Assembly (NCBI RefSeq): GCF_037042905.1
Contig: NW_026974140.1
Location: 15,240,001-15,304,000, forward strand
From: Lytechinus pictus
Lineage: Eukaryota > Echinodermata > Echinoidea > Temnopleuroida > Toxopneustidae
Reading direction: 5' to 3'
Length of the DNA stretch: 64,000 bases
How positions within the stretch are numbered: position 1 is the stretch's first letter; the number at the start of each line of letters is the position of its first letter. This document shows positions 43,001 through 52,650 of the stretch, one piece after another. A program made the position numbers and the translations under genes. The notes under the pieces are model-generated. The model ran no database searches and was not told where the DNA came from. It was given only the letters and a program-made list of their open reading frames with translations.

Positions 43001-43974
43001 ACTCTGATGAATAGATATGAGCACTATTAACTTCCAGCATAATTATTATTTGTTATCTTCTTAGGCGAAGGACAGACATGAGATGGAGTTGACATGGGAT
43101 ATTGAGGTTCTTGAAGTCCTAGCTGATGGGTATGATGTTCATTATGGAGCAAGGTCTATCAAACATGAGGTATATAAAAAAAACAGGACATGTTGATGAT
43201 GACGATGATGATGATGATGATGATGACGACGATGATGTTGAGGATGATGATGATGACAACAGTGACGATGGTGACGATGATGATGATGGTGATGATGATG
43301 GTGGTGGTGGTGGTAATAAGGAGGAGGAGGATGATGGATATGATATTCACTATGGGAAAAATCTATCAAATAGGAGGTATGTAAGCAAAGATGATGATGA
43401 TGACGATAGCATGATGATGATGACTAGCAAAACCCTACTAAATTAATGCATTGAATAAGCCCCTTTTCTTTACTCCTGCCCTCCTCCCTCCTTTCCATCT
43501 CACTGAACAAGAGAATGAAATCATTTATATTTTAAGTGAACACAATAATACAAGACATGAATATCATATGATTCATCTTGCTTCATCATTCACATCTATG
43601 TAATTGTGAAACTTTCAGTCACAATTTTCCAATGCCATATTTTATGCTTAGAGTCAGAGATATGTAAGATATTTCACAAAGGGTCAGTGTCTATCATTTA
43701 AACTCTGTAAATCAAATTTCTGTCACATTCCTGTCAGGTTGAGAGACGGATTGTCAACCAGCTTGCTGCTGCACAGGAGAAGCTACTCATCTCACAAGGA
43801 TGCAAGTTACACATCGCTGTGGATGCAGGTCACCATGACAACAAGATGATTGGGACCCAAGATCCTCAGCAGACCAAACTCAAGCTTCAAGTCATCAAGA
43901 AAGGAAAGAAAGAAACAGTCAATATACTGCCGTCGGTACCAGGTCCAGCTGATATCAATCATTCCAATTTTTAG
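28062..43974 (+). CDS. CLPB: Mitochondrial ClpB/SKD3-type AAA+ disaggregase with ankyrin repeats, complete, 633 aa
   Basis: ATP-driven disaggregase of the mitochondrial intermembrane space. Coding exons: 28062-28335, 31390-31444, 31821-31907, 32327-32430, 33503-33631, 34024-34121, 34808-34922, 35415-35492, 37965-38227, 38692-38854, 39311-39504, 43065-43169, 43738-43974; 1902 nt in one frame, all GT-AG. Residues 1-60 are basic and serine-rich like a mitochondrial leader. A hydrophobic stretch at about 70-88 ([16 protein letters not shown]) matches the segment that precedes the PARL cut in vertebrate CLPB. Ankyrin repeats follow at about 95-245 ([42 protein letters not shown]). The single AAA+ domain has Walker A GSSGIGKT (Lys315, split by the intron after exon 8), pore tyrosine 358 in GYVGHE, Walker [12 protein letters not shown] (Asp382-Glu383), sensor-1 VMTSN and sensor-2 [10 protein letters not shown]. 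It is slightly shorter than human CLPB, mostly before the ankyrin repeats. The exon 1-2 join is the least certain, because a small extra exon in that 3 kb intron could be missed. Confidence 0.95.
29207..29735. mobile_element. Truncated MITE related to 13229-13811
   Basis: Starts TTGAAGGGGAATGAAACC (TTAA changed to TTGA) and carries CAAAGAATAAGA, GAGATCCTCCTATTGGCAATG and the inverted partner GCATTGCCAATATGAGGATC. The right end is lost at a junction with C/G-rich DNA near 29740. In CLPB intron 1. Confidence 0.65.
29940..30230. repeat. Dispersed repeat, first of an inverted pair inside CLPB
   Basis: Contains CACTCAGTGACTTTTTACTTTC, CAAATTTGTGATGCCC, GTAAGTGCATGTCAGACCC and AATCACGTTTTTGAGCAAT (in parts). 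The same blocks occur in reverse order and strand at 36985-37210. Confidence 0.6.
30772..31205. repeat. Possible solo LTR or short insertion between 14-bp direct repeats
   Basis: TTAACAAGTTTTCA occurs at 30772-30785 and again at 31192-31205. The DNA between has an AATAAA at 31146-31151 close to its right end and no coding capacity, as in an LTR. The 14-bp repeat is longer than a usual LTR target duplication, so a simple duplication is also possible. In CLPB intron 1. Confidence 0.3.
35537..36508. mobile_element. Element of the same architecture in a CLPB intron
   Basis: Starts TGTCTCGCCTGCAT and ends ATGCAGGCGAGAC (inverted). Inside are about five degenerate units of 140-200 bp with GACCTAGTTCATGAAACTT, TCAGGTCACATGACCAAGG and TCAAAGGTCATTTAGGGTCAATGAAC (shown in parts). 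It starts only 44 bp after the donor of the exon that ends in Walker A. Confidence 0.75.
36985..37240. repeat. Second of the inverted pair, ending in a G/C palindrome
   Basis: AATCACGTTTATGAGCAATT, GGGTCTGACATGCACTTAC, CACAAATTTGGTCTC and GAAAGTAAAAAGTCAGTGAG mirror 29940-30230. At 37202-37234 it ends in a run of G, then CCATTATGG, then a run of C, which forms a perfect hairpin. Confidence 0.6.
39570..39770 (-). repeat. Dispersed repeat also found in the CLPB 3' UTR region
   Basis: Its minus strand (TTGGATGGTCATTTTATGGG, TTCAAATTCACTTAGAGATC) resembles the plus strand at 44325-44420 (TTGGTGGTCATTTCATTGG, CGAATTCATTTTGAAATCG). Just after the donor of CLPB exon 11. Confidence 0.5.
39955..42870 (-). 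mobile_element. Decayed non-LTR retrotransposon (CR1/Jockey-like reverse transcriptase)
   Basis: Antisense in the CLPB intron 39505-43064. Pieces of one reading in several frames: [13 protein letters not shown] at about 42600-42560, the N-terminal reverse transcriptase region with [18 protein letters not shown] at 42135-41809, [15 protein letters not shown] and [18 protein letters not shown] in 41680-41249 followed by the FADDIVIY catalytic box, and a C-terminal part at 40743-40492 ([10 protein letters not shown]). Frameshifts and stops separate them. The 3' end is a likely A-rich tail near 39955. No endonuclease domain was recognised, so it is 5'-truncated and dead. Confidence 0.82.
41136..41240. 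repeat. Short dispersed repeat inserted in the non-LTR element
   Basis: Bounded by AAT/ATT trinucleotide runs, it contains TTACCCAGGGAAGCCGC, GCGGGCCCTGC and TTACCCCGGCTTTAG and interrupts the retrotransposon reading. The TTACCCCGGC part resembles the tail of the SINE-like repeats elsewhere in the window. Confidence 0.45.
43125..43385 (+). repeat. Tail of CLPB exon 12 duplicated across a GAT/GAC microsatellite
   Basis: Positions 43333-43385 repeat 43125-43177: the end of exon 12 plus its splice donor (GATGGATATGATATTCAC ... GAGGTATGT). Between them lies a (GAT/GAC)n tract. The second copy has lost one base after the His-Tyr-Gly codons, so it cannot encode the sensor-2 motif, but the donor-like GAG|GTATGT is kept. 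It lies in the intron between exons 12 and 13. Confidence 0.75.
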
Positions 43975-45560
43975 GCTACTCTGTACATGCAGATAAAATG
44001 AACTTTTTAAAAGATGAATGAAAGTAGTTGCAGTAAACACTGATTTCAGGAGAAAGTCAGTAAAAGTAGGCTCAATTGTCACTATATCATCGAGGATCTA
44101 GATCTGGGACAGTTACATAAACTGAACTTTGTGAAATCTTGAAATCTACGCAGAAAAATGTTCACACTGAAGATCACCAACACAGATAAGCGCACGTGGG
44201 ACAGTGTATCATTATTGCTTTGAATGTCGGCCCGACGCTTGACCCGAATCCCATGCTTATTTGCTAATTTCACAGCAATTACACAATTTCTTCCAGAATC
44301 CTTTGGCACATGTTTTTTATTTATACAAACAGACACTTTGGTGGTCATTTCATTGGATTCTGTACGAATTCATTTTGAAATCGTCACCACAACTGGCATA
44401 TATCTTTAAAGTGGTACAAGGGAATACTGGTACCTTTTTTAAAATTTAACTCTGTTTGAATAAAGGCAGTAAACGTTGATTCCATTTAAATATGTATTTT
44501 ATGTGCAATCTTAAAATATATACATATATCAGTCTTTGCCCTCATCCTGTCCTCTTTCTACCAAATATCTTTACAGTTTTACAGTAACTTCCAAACTTTA
44601 CTGAGTAGTAAATGTTACTTACCTTTGATAAGTGTCTTAAGTGATTTTACAAACATTATAAACTGTGATATCTGTTGAAAGGGCCTGCAGACTTGAAATC
44701 CATTTTTTTTTATATTTAAGTAGTGTTATTATAAAAGGCACTTTTGAGGGCTCTTAAATGCAGACCTTAGCAAACGTAAGGAAATCAAAGATGGCACATA
44801 CGCTTGTTGCTTTCCCTCTCAACATTCGAGTAAAGCATAAATATGGAAAATTTGCAGTGTCATTAATACCTCAGGGCAATTCCACAAACAAATCAACCTT
44901 TTTGTACATCCAACCCCCAACTTTACCCATTCTTACTTCACTCCATGAACTGCCTAAGACTAAGTCATGATAATATGGGGACATTACAACTTCTCATGTG
45001 ATTTAGAAGAAGGAAGGTCCCACATATAGGGGGTTGGACACTCATGATTCATGGAATTGCCCCCTCAGTGTTTCTTTCACAAACATAAGGAAATAGAATT
45101 GGAATATATTTCAACATATATCGAGTAAATACTAGATAATTTCAAGGTTATGATGGCTTCTTAATGTTTTCAGTGGTTCATGAATGATAGTTGAGCATTG
45201 ATATTTATGATAATGCAGGATAATGCTTCTACAAAATTGGTGAAATAGCGGCTTATATAACTTTAGCTTTATAATATAGTAGAGAAGATATGTACGGAAG
45301 CCGAGCCTTAGAGGGAACAATATAGAGTCTAATCTTGGTGAAAGGCAGATATAAAGTTTAGGTCATGATATACACTTAGAGGATATTTATTTATATTTTT
45401 ACTTTGAAATGCATTGGTTTTGCACAGAATTGTACAAGACAAGTATAGACTGTTTATGAACAATATTAATGAGATATATTGTGGTTAATTGTTGGTATTT
45501 TTTAATAAATATTCAGATTAAAATTGTTAATGTATTTTTTTCTTTTGAAAAAAAAATGTT
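43975..45560 (+). other. CLPB: CLPB 3' UTR and downstream flank
   Basis: No gene seen. The UTR begins after the TAG at 43972-43974. An AATAAA at 44459-44464 is a candidate poly(A) signal, giving a UTR of about 0.5 kb. 44325-44420 matches the dispersed repeat at 39570-39770. Confidence 0.5.
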
Positions 45561-46020
45561 AGAGTGAAAGAGAGAGAATGGGGTCAAAAGAAAGTGAGAA
45601 GAGAAGTACTGGGTAAAGATGAGAGGTATAGGGGATAAAAGTAAAACAGCAGGAAAGGAAGAAAGATGGGAAAGAGAGAGAGAAAGGGAGAGGGAATGGT
45701 ATCATATAGAAGATATGAGAGAAAGGAAATTCAACAAAGAAAATAATGAAAATTGAGGGAAAAAAATTCCAGTGTAGAGAAAAATAAAGATAACAATGGT
45801 TAGAGAGGGGAGAAAAGATTGCCAGAAAGAAGAAGGTACAAGGGTACCGGAGAGTGGAGAAAGATGAGACGTGAAAAATTAGTATTCGAGAAAGGAGGGA
45901 GAAGGAAGAAAATAAAATACCTTATGCTAAGACAGTCTAGGGAAATACAAGGAAATCTACCAGAGGAAACAAACGTAATGACAGAAAGAAAGAGAATATG
46001 AAAGCAAAATAGCTACCTGA
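45560..46020 (+). repeat. Purine-rich tract
   Basis: About 450 bp that is nearly all A and G on the plus strand (GAGAGAGAG, AAAGGAAG and similar). The open frame at 45819-46001 is Arg/Lys/Glu low complexity and is not supported as a gene. Confidence 0.6.
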
Positions 46021-46569
46021 TAGTTGAGAATTTGAAAAAAAATAATAATATACAACACAGAAGTTATCACGAGAAAAGCAGATGAATGGAGATATCCCAA
46101 GGAATTTTTAGAGGGAAAAGGGTTCTAGAGTGTTGAAAATTTTAGCGAAATAGTGTGTGTGGAGGGGGGTGTGTGGGGCCCTTATGGGTGGGGTAATATA
46201 TTGAGTGACGAAACCTTACAGTTGAGAGGGGGAAGTGGCGACAGAAGGGAGAGTGACAAAATTATGTGAGGACTCGAATTTAGAATTTTCTCATTGTGAC
46301 TATAAAAATATAATCCGTATTGAAATTTGAATAAACTCTCTATTAATTTATATTACTGAAATTATCATTGAAAATGTAAAAAAAATACGTAAAATTAAAT
46401 GAAATAAAGATGAAAACTTCAGAAAAATCATGAAAAGATCAGAAGTGGAAGCACTGACTAAAGATCTCTTCACAAGTTGTGACTCGGATCATCATCTCTC
46501 TCCACACTTCACAAATTTCTAAATCTTAATCTAAAAGATCTCTGTGTAATAAAACATTTTACAAGCAAA

Positions 46570-46641
46570 GGTTCCATGGTGTAAAGGTTAGCACTCTAGA
46601 CTCTGAATCTCGCGATCTGAGTTCGAATCTCGGGGGGAACT
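46570..46641 (+). pseudogene. tRNA-Gln(CUG) locus, degenerate
   Basis: Aligns along its length with the intact copies and keeps the anticodon loop CTCTGAA. It has a mismatched pair in the anticodon stem, an A in the D-loop run, and a G-run after the T arm that shifts the 3' acceptor strand so it no longer pairs fully with GGTTCCA. Only a T4 run follows. Probably a decaying copy. Confidence 0.7.
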
Positions 46642-47397
46642 TACTTTTAAAAACATTTTTTGGTTCATTTTTGCAAGTAATAAGGTAATCATTAAAAATG
46701 CTTTCCATTTTCCTAGTCGCATGATCAAAACCATTCAATTTAGCGCCCACATGCCACGTTTCATCTTAGTCTCCGGTCATATGTAGGTCTCAGTTAGAGC
46801 AAGATATTGAGCGAGGAATCCTAACCTCGGGGGGGGGGGAGGGGTAGAAAGAGTGCGAAAGTCTAGAGGGAGATGGGATTATGTAAAGTACTGGTGCACA
46901 TGTGGAGGGGGGCTTGCCCCCAAGAATAATTTCCACCAATTAAAGAAAACAATGGAGATCGAAGAAGAAATGAAGGGAAAGGGGTAATCTGTCACAAAAT
47001 TAGATTTTTGTAATTTAGAAAGGAGGAAAATATTTACTCGCTTGCAGCTTTGTAGAACCATTCCCCCATACGCCATGTCTTGCCCCCTCGGTTTTTTTTT
47101 TTTTGCTAAAAGCTACTGATGTGAGGAGATTTGTATATATATTTTGTCTATTGCATTATAGCTATAAAGTTAACATATCCAGCTTTACATAGACTTCATA
47201 AATATCGTTGGAAAACCCTTAATTGATTTTGAATTCCCGACCTGTAAATATCTTCTAAAACTCGGGAGAGATGGACTCAATAACCGATGATCTCTTCTAA
47301 AGTTGAGAGTCACTCAGATGATAGTCGCATTATCTTTCTCCACGTTTCACCAATCCTAACGGGAGGGTCCTATTTGTAAGTAGTCAGTGCAAGTAAA

Positions 47398-47469
47398 GGT
47401 CCCATGGTGTAATGGTTAGCACTCGAGACTCTGAATCTCGCGATCCGAGTTCGAATCTCGGTGGGGCCT
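47398..47469 (+). tRNA. tRNA-Gln(CUG)
   Basis: 72 nt. The anticodon loop CTCTGAA on a CGAGA/TCTCG stem gives anticodon CUG (reads CAG). The acceptor GGTCCCA pairs with TGGGGCC using one G-T wobble, so the arm changed on both sides and stays paired. B-box-like GAGTTCGAATC is intact and a T5 run follows. Confidence 0.93.
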
Positions 47470-48627
47470 AATTTTTATATTTGGCTTTTTTTCAATTAAT
47501 CAGGTAATCACCGGATAATCAAGCAAAAATGCTCTTTACTTCATGTATCATTGCCGATTCCACATACGTGTCGTACGTACGGGACATTTGAGCAATAAAA
47601 TTTACTTTTCAGTCAATGATAAAGTTATAGAGGGTAGTCATTTGAATAACTGATAACAAAGTGTTTGATTATGGGTGAATTAGAGGTGAAAATTTTGTGT
47701 GTCGTACGGGACTCAACATTTTCACCTTTAATTCACCCATGGACGACATTTTTTTTAGGGGGGGTTGGTTGTCAATTTTTTTTACATGACTACCCAGTAG
47801 TACTTTATCATTACCACACAACAAATTGAAGTTCCTCGTTTGTTTGGACAGCAGGTTGAAAATGTGAAAATGGCTGATTTTTCTGGCATGGAATCGCATC
47901 GGCTAGCAATCTGTAGGCGTATACCTATAACTTTTGAAATAATAATAAAAACTGATTTAGTTCTTGTAGCACACTGTCTAGAATCTTCACTTGGGAAATA
48001 AAAAAGAAGTACTTGATGAAAATAATCATATAATGCTATTTGTTTGGGGAGGGGTTATTTACTAGTATTTGGTTTTGTTTTATTATATTGTTTTACCGGC
48101 CTATTATTTGGAATTTGTCTCCCATTCTTGTTCTTTAATGGGGCCTATCTCATGATGCCCTTTTAAGGTCTTTCGTGTTACAGGTTTTGAGAAAGCTGTT
48201 TATATTCTATTTTATAAAATGAAGAACTCATAAACCAATGCCATGGCAGGGAGATAAAGGGGTGAATGTGAAAGATGGAAAGGAGTCAGGGAAAGGGATA
48301 AAAGGGGGGAGGGAGGGATATCAAATACATGAGGAACGATGGGAAATAAAATCAATAAAACGAAAAGAAGAGGGAAAAAGTATAGTAGGGGGAAATGTAC
48401 AAAATTTCCTTCGATAATTATTTACTTCAATCTGTAATTATCCTTCAAAAAATTTCTTTTAAGGGCTCCCGAAAAGTCTTGGAAATTAGGAGAGGTAGAA
48501 GCATATGACTGCCCAATGATCTCTTCAGATATTCAGACTCTGATTACAATCTCAATTATCTTTCTCCAAACTTCACCAATCCTAAAGTTATGGGTCTTTG
48601 CCTTGTGAATAATTATATGCAAGTCAA

Positions 48628-48699
48628 GGTTCCATGGTGTAATGGTTAGCACTCGAGACTCTGAATCTCGTGATCCGAGTTCGAATCTCGGTGGGACCT
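48628..48699 (+). tRNA. tRNA-Gln(CUG)
   Basis: 72 nt cloverleaf with anticodon loop CTCTGAA. Acceptor GGTTCCA pairs with TGGGACC (one wobble), and the T arm is CCGAG/CTCGG. One change (CGTGA for CGCGA) lies in the variable region. The flanking DNA upstream is homologous to that of the previous copy. Confidence 0.93.
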
Positions 48700-49312
48700 C
48701 ATTCTTAAGGTGAAAACCTTTTTTTTGGCTTGTCATATTTTCAGCTGATAAATGTGCCCCCCTTTTGATAGCCATAATTTGTAATGTAAATATACCGTTT
48801 AACCCAAGTATGCCCCCTTTTTAAAGAAGATGACCTTTTTTCTTTTTCTTTTTGGGGGGCTTGTCTAATTTTCATCGGAAAATTATTTATCAAACTATTA
48901 CTTTTAGCGCCAGTGATGCAGTGAGCATAAAAAATTGACAGCATGGTGCATGTATGAAGCCAATTTTCTATTTAAAAAGAAATATTAAAAAAGCGCGAGA
49001 GACATATTTCGTTTCAGTATTTTGCTCTCGGTCATATAGATCTACCTCAGCATATACAGACACTGATTTCTCTTACATTATTGGGAATATACTATTTGTA
49101 CATTTCTATTTACAATCGTCCCTAACTATTGTGTCTACAAGGTAAGTAAAGTTATGACTTATATAGCCGTATCGTTAACATCCAGTTTGTGTTTTTGATC
49201 GAACTACACGTATATTTAATTTTTTTATTCATTCAAAGTCCATTCTATTTTTCGATCTTGCAATATAACTGTCTTCTCTCTATACTGTGATAGGACATTA
49301 GATAATAATCAA

Positions 49313-49384
49313 GGTTCCATGGTGTAACGGTTAGCACTCGAGACTCTGAATCTCGCGATCCGAGTTCGAATCTCGGTGGAACCT
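49313..49384 (+). tRNA. tRNA-Gln(CUG)
   Basis: 72 nt. Perfect acceptor GGTTCCA/TGGAACC, anticodon CUG, normal D arm with one C for T in the loop, and a T5 run just downstream as a Pol III terminator. Confidence 0.94.
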
Positions 49385-50160
49385 CATTTTTATCTTGGAG
49401 TTTTTTCATGTAAAATTACTTCCAGCTGTAGCATGAAAGAATAATAGCCCCAGAGTTACAAGGATATTCAATCGAAAATGAGGGCCTCATCTTAATATTG
49501 CCGTCTTATAAACTAAAACAAATCCTAGCAGTATATTCTAATATAAATATCCAATCAGTTCTTTATTTAATTTCCATTCAATAATAATACAAATTACAAA
49601 ACATAATGAATTAAATACAGATTTAAGGATTGACATTTTGAAGAACAGAAGTATAAAATGGAGACCATTTAAATGATACAATTTTGAAGTTTACCTAGGT
49701 TTTATTCAGATGATTAATTTACACGTTTATACTATACGTGTACGTGTAAATTAATCGTCTGACGAATCAATCAATTAAATGAAAGTATTATGTTTAATAA
49801 AAAGACGGATGAGTGAATCATGATGATGGGCTCATAGAGGCGAAGAGATGCCTGACATTGACTCATACCCATCCTTCAAAAGGCACAAAACAAAACAAAA
49901 TGACATAAAAAAAATCACAGCAAAATCAAACAAACGAATGAACAAAGGAAAAATTCTGCAGGCACTGCTGACTAAATTCTGGACCCCTATAGAGAACAGT
50001 CATCTAGACTGAAGAGAGCCTATCCAGCACATTATGTGGAGAAGTAATAAATAATTATTAAAAAAACATGCCGACTAGTATCACTATTCAAGTGATGCAG
50101 ATTATAGATGCACTCATCAATGATTATAGGCGAATTAAAAAAAAGGAAATGATAAAAATT

Positions 50161-50232
50161 AGGTCCCACCGAGATTTGAACTCGGATCGCGAGATTCAGA
50201 GTCTCGAGTGCTAACCATTACACCATGGAACC
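50161..50232 (-). tRNA. tRNA-Gln(CUG), inverted copy
   Basis: The only copy on the minus strand in the cluster. 72 nt, anticodon CUG. Acceptor GGTTCCA pairs with TGGGACC, and the T loop is TTCAAAT. Downstream on the minus strand there is a T5 run. Confidence 0.93.
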
Positions 50233-51128
50233 TTGACTGTTGATCTGAGGTCACAATAAGTTCCTAAATATTAGGGCCCTCTATCGGTGAAGTGAAATGA
50301 AAGATATATAGTTGCACAACTATTATAGACTTGTTTCAGTCGACGGTCTTGTATCGTCTTTGAACAAAAGATAAACCGAATGAACTTTGAGAACAAGATC
50401 ATTTTCATTTACTTTGATAATTCAATACAATTGACCCTTGATTGAAGTCCTGAAACAAGTCATGTCAGTGTATTTCATGTCTTTTTTGGAATTACACAGA
50501 ATTACAAAAACACTGTTTAGACTTTTGTATTCAACGCTGTTTACTATATGAACTTTACAGTAGTTGTTTAATATTGTTTACAATGTTTAAACAACTACTG
50601 TAAGATTCATTTAAACATCGTTTAATAAAATTTTTACTTAACGGCGTTTTACTGTGCATCTTATACTGTAGGCGGCCTTTTTGTCTTAATGTCCCCCCTA
50701 TAACCTCGTACTACTTGTTAGTGAATGTTCCCACAACTCAAAGAGGAAATAAATGTACTATTTTTTTTATTTCTTTATCATTTCTGGCAGTGATGGAGTC
50801 AAACATTATTTTTAAAGAAGCAGGCATTTTAGACTAAATAACAAAAATTATTGAAATGACGAGAAAAGTTGATAAATATTTTGTCAATTATGAATAGTTA
50901 AACATAACACAAAAGTTCTTCAATTATGTACTTCCGGGATCGATTTTCTCAGCTGTTATGTTTTGATTTATTAATTGGTCGCCGTTTTTTATTTGCTTGT
51001 TACAAGAGTCAACGAAACTACATGGATCGAAAACAACTATGAAAGTAGACTCAATGTGAATAACCATTTAGAAAGGGCTTTTTGCCCCCTCATTTCCATA
51101 TGCTCTGGTGAGACGTACCAAGAATACA

Positions 51129-51197
51129 GGTTCCATGGTGTAATGGTGACTCGAGACTCTGAATCTCGCGATCCGAGTTCAAATCTCGGTGGAACCT
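51129..51197 (+). pseudogene. tRNA-Gln(CUG) pseudogene with D-arm deletion
   Basis: Same sequence as the intact copies except for a 3-nt loss in the D arm (TGGTGACTCG where the others have TGGTTAGCACTCG), which removes the 3' strand of the D stem. Acceptor, anticodon and T arms are intact. It lies only 18 bp before the start of the duplicated segment at 51215. Confidence 0.8.
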
Positions 51198-51214
51198 TAT
51201 CGTATTTTTAAAAT

Positions 51215-52070
51215 TATTTTCGTTTCTTCTTTCACAGTTCAGTGGTCGTGCGACTGTTTGTGACCATTCGGCCACATTTGCACAGAATTACAATGGTTAC
51301 AAATAGTTACCAGATCAATTGTGAAAGCCACTTGATAACGAATCTCTCCACTGGCCTGTATTCGATTTACATATATTGCTTGTTGCTATGTCAGGCAAAC
51401 AGTGGATTAAATTATCTTCATTACCCGTAGAATATGATGATAATAATCAATAACAAATAACACATTAAGATGGAATACATTGCATTGCATTTCAAGAATG
51501 GCGCATAAAACTGCATGGAATTCGGACTTTGGAATGTGACCACACCTTTAGAAGAGATTATCCTTTGCGCTCATAATTATGAAATAAAACATATTCAGCA
51601 TTTTTACCAATAACAAATATGATATTACAGGTCAAATAAATATACATGATAAGATGAGGCCTAGCTTTTCCAAGAAGTTTGTTTCAAAACATTTGTTTGA
51701 AGGTCAAAATAGAAATACACCATCTTTCAGTGACTTGCAGGCTATAGCCTGATATGAACAGGGAATCGCAATGGTCTTGCGACTGGTGAGTATATAAAAC
51801 AGATACTACTTTGTTGTAAGAAAATAAGAAATGTGAGTTGTATATTTTATAGGTTTATTTTGCTGATTAAGTTGGGGGGGGGCTATAATTATCTTGATTG
51901 TTTTGTGAACTAAAAAACGAAAATGAAAATGAACTGTTTATGTGTGTGCGGGAAATTCACATATTTCAATTTTTATTTACATTTAATTTTGTTGAAGATT
52001 CAATCAGAAATTTATTTGCTCATTATCAAATTATTAATTCTTTATTTGAAAGGATCATAGTAGTTGGTAA
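51215..52070 (+). repeat. Tandem-duplicated segment, copy 1 (uninterrupted)
   Basis: About 856 bp nearly identical to DNA at 53913-54827 plus 57388-57664. It begins at ATTTTCGTTTCTTC just after the tRNA pseudogene and ends at GTTGGTAA followed by CACTGG. In copy 2 the same point is the start codon of the zinc-finger ClpB gene, so copy 1 is a second copy of that gene's upstream region without its coding part. Confidence 0.88.
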
Positions 52071-52123
52071 CACTGGCGTAATCATGTTTTTAGATATGCA
52101 AGGAATTGTCATTACTATGTCCA

Positions 52124-52650
52124 CAGTGGCGTACCGTGGGTCATGGCATTGGGGGGGGGGCACCAGCAAAATGTTTGAATCACTGAGTGAGTGCGCGCGA
52201 AGCGCGCTCAGTTGCCAGTTATATACTGACCTAATAGAGACATTTTAAAGACAATGTCATTAAACGGATATGTATCTCACTGATCAACTAATGCGAGCGT
52301 GAAGCGCGAGCTGAAATTTTTTTATATTCACACCTAAAAAGGGACATTATAATCAAATTTGTGTAATCATGATAGGTACCTGTCTCGCTAAACAATGCGA
52401 ACGCGAAGCGCGAGCTGAAAATTTAGATAATTCAGACCGTGGGGCATTCTAAGGTTTTTTTGTAGGAATTATCTAGGACCATACGTATTTCATTAACCAA
52501 ATGATGCGAGCGCAAAGCGCGAGCTAAAAATTTTTGATATTCAGATCAGAAGAAGGGACATTTTAAGGACTGATTTTAGGAATTCATGAAGAGCAGACAT
52601 ATCTCCCCGATCCACTAATGCGAACGTAATCACGGACAGGAAATGTTTCA
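52124..52650. repeat. Tandem degenerate repeat with GCGAAGCGCGAGC motif
   Basis: Units of about 100 bp, each with ATGCGAGCGTGAAGCGCGAGC or a variant and then GGGACATT..., at about 52190, 52290, 52395, 52500 and 52615. Begins with CAGTGGCGTACCGTGGG, resembling the ends of the element at 53968-54296. It lies between the two copies of the large duplication. Confidence 0.6.

Larger units (their letters stand above)
46468..51200. repeat. tRNA-Gln cluster built of duplicated units
   Basis: DNA upstream of three tRNA copies is homologous: a stretch ending in CTCTCTCCACACTTCAC, CTTTCTCCACGTTTCACC or CTTTCTCCAAACTTCACC begins near 46468, 47291 and 48522. Downstream flanks of the first two copies also match (GGTAATCA ... 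AAAATGCT). The tRNAs therefore spread as ~0.8-1.2 kb segments rather than as isolated tRNA insertions. Between the copies no protein gene is visible. Confidence 0.7.

Noticed and set aside
43126-43446. Frame encoding a long Asp run after CLPB exon 12
   Set aside because: Readthrough of exon 12 into an intronic GAT/GAC microsatellite; the GTATAT donor at 43170 ends the exon.
45819-46001. Arg/Lys/Glu-rich 60-aa frame
   Set aside because: Lies in a purine-only tract with no splice context or domain.
48533-48775. Open frame on the minus strand with PPRFELGSRDSESRVLT
   Set aside because: It is the antisense translation of the tRNA-Gln copy at 48628-48699. The same peptide arises at 46559-46750 for the same reason.
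49010-49145. Possible small gene between tRNA copies
   Set aside because: Short frame with no domain, no conserved splice signals and only moderate composition change.
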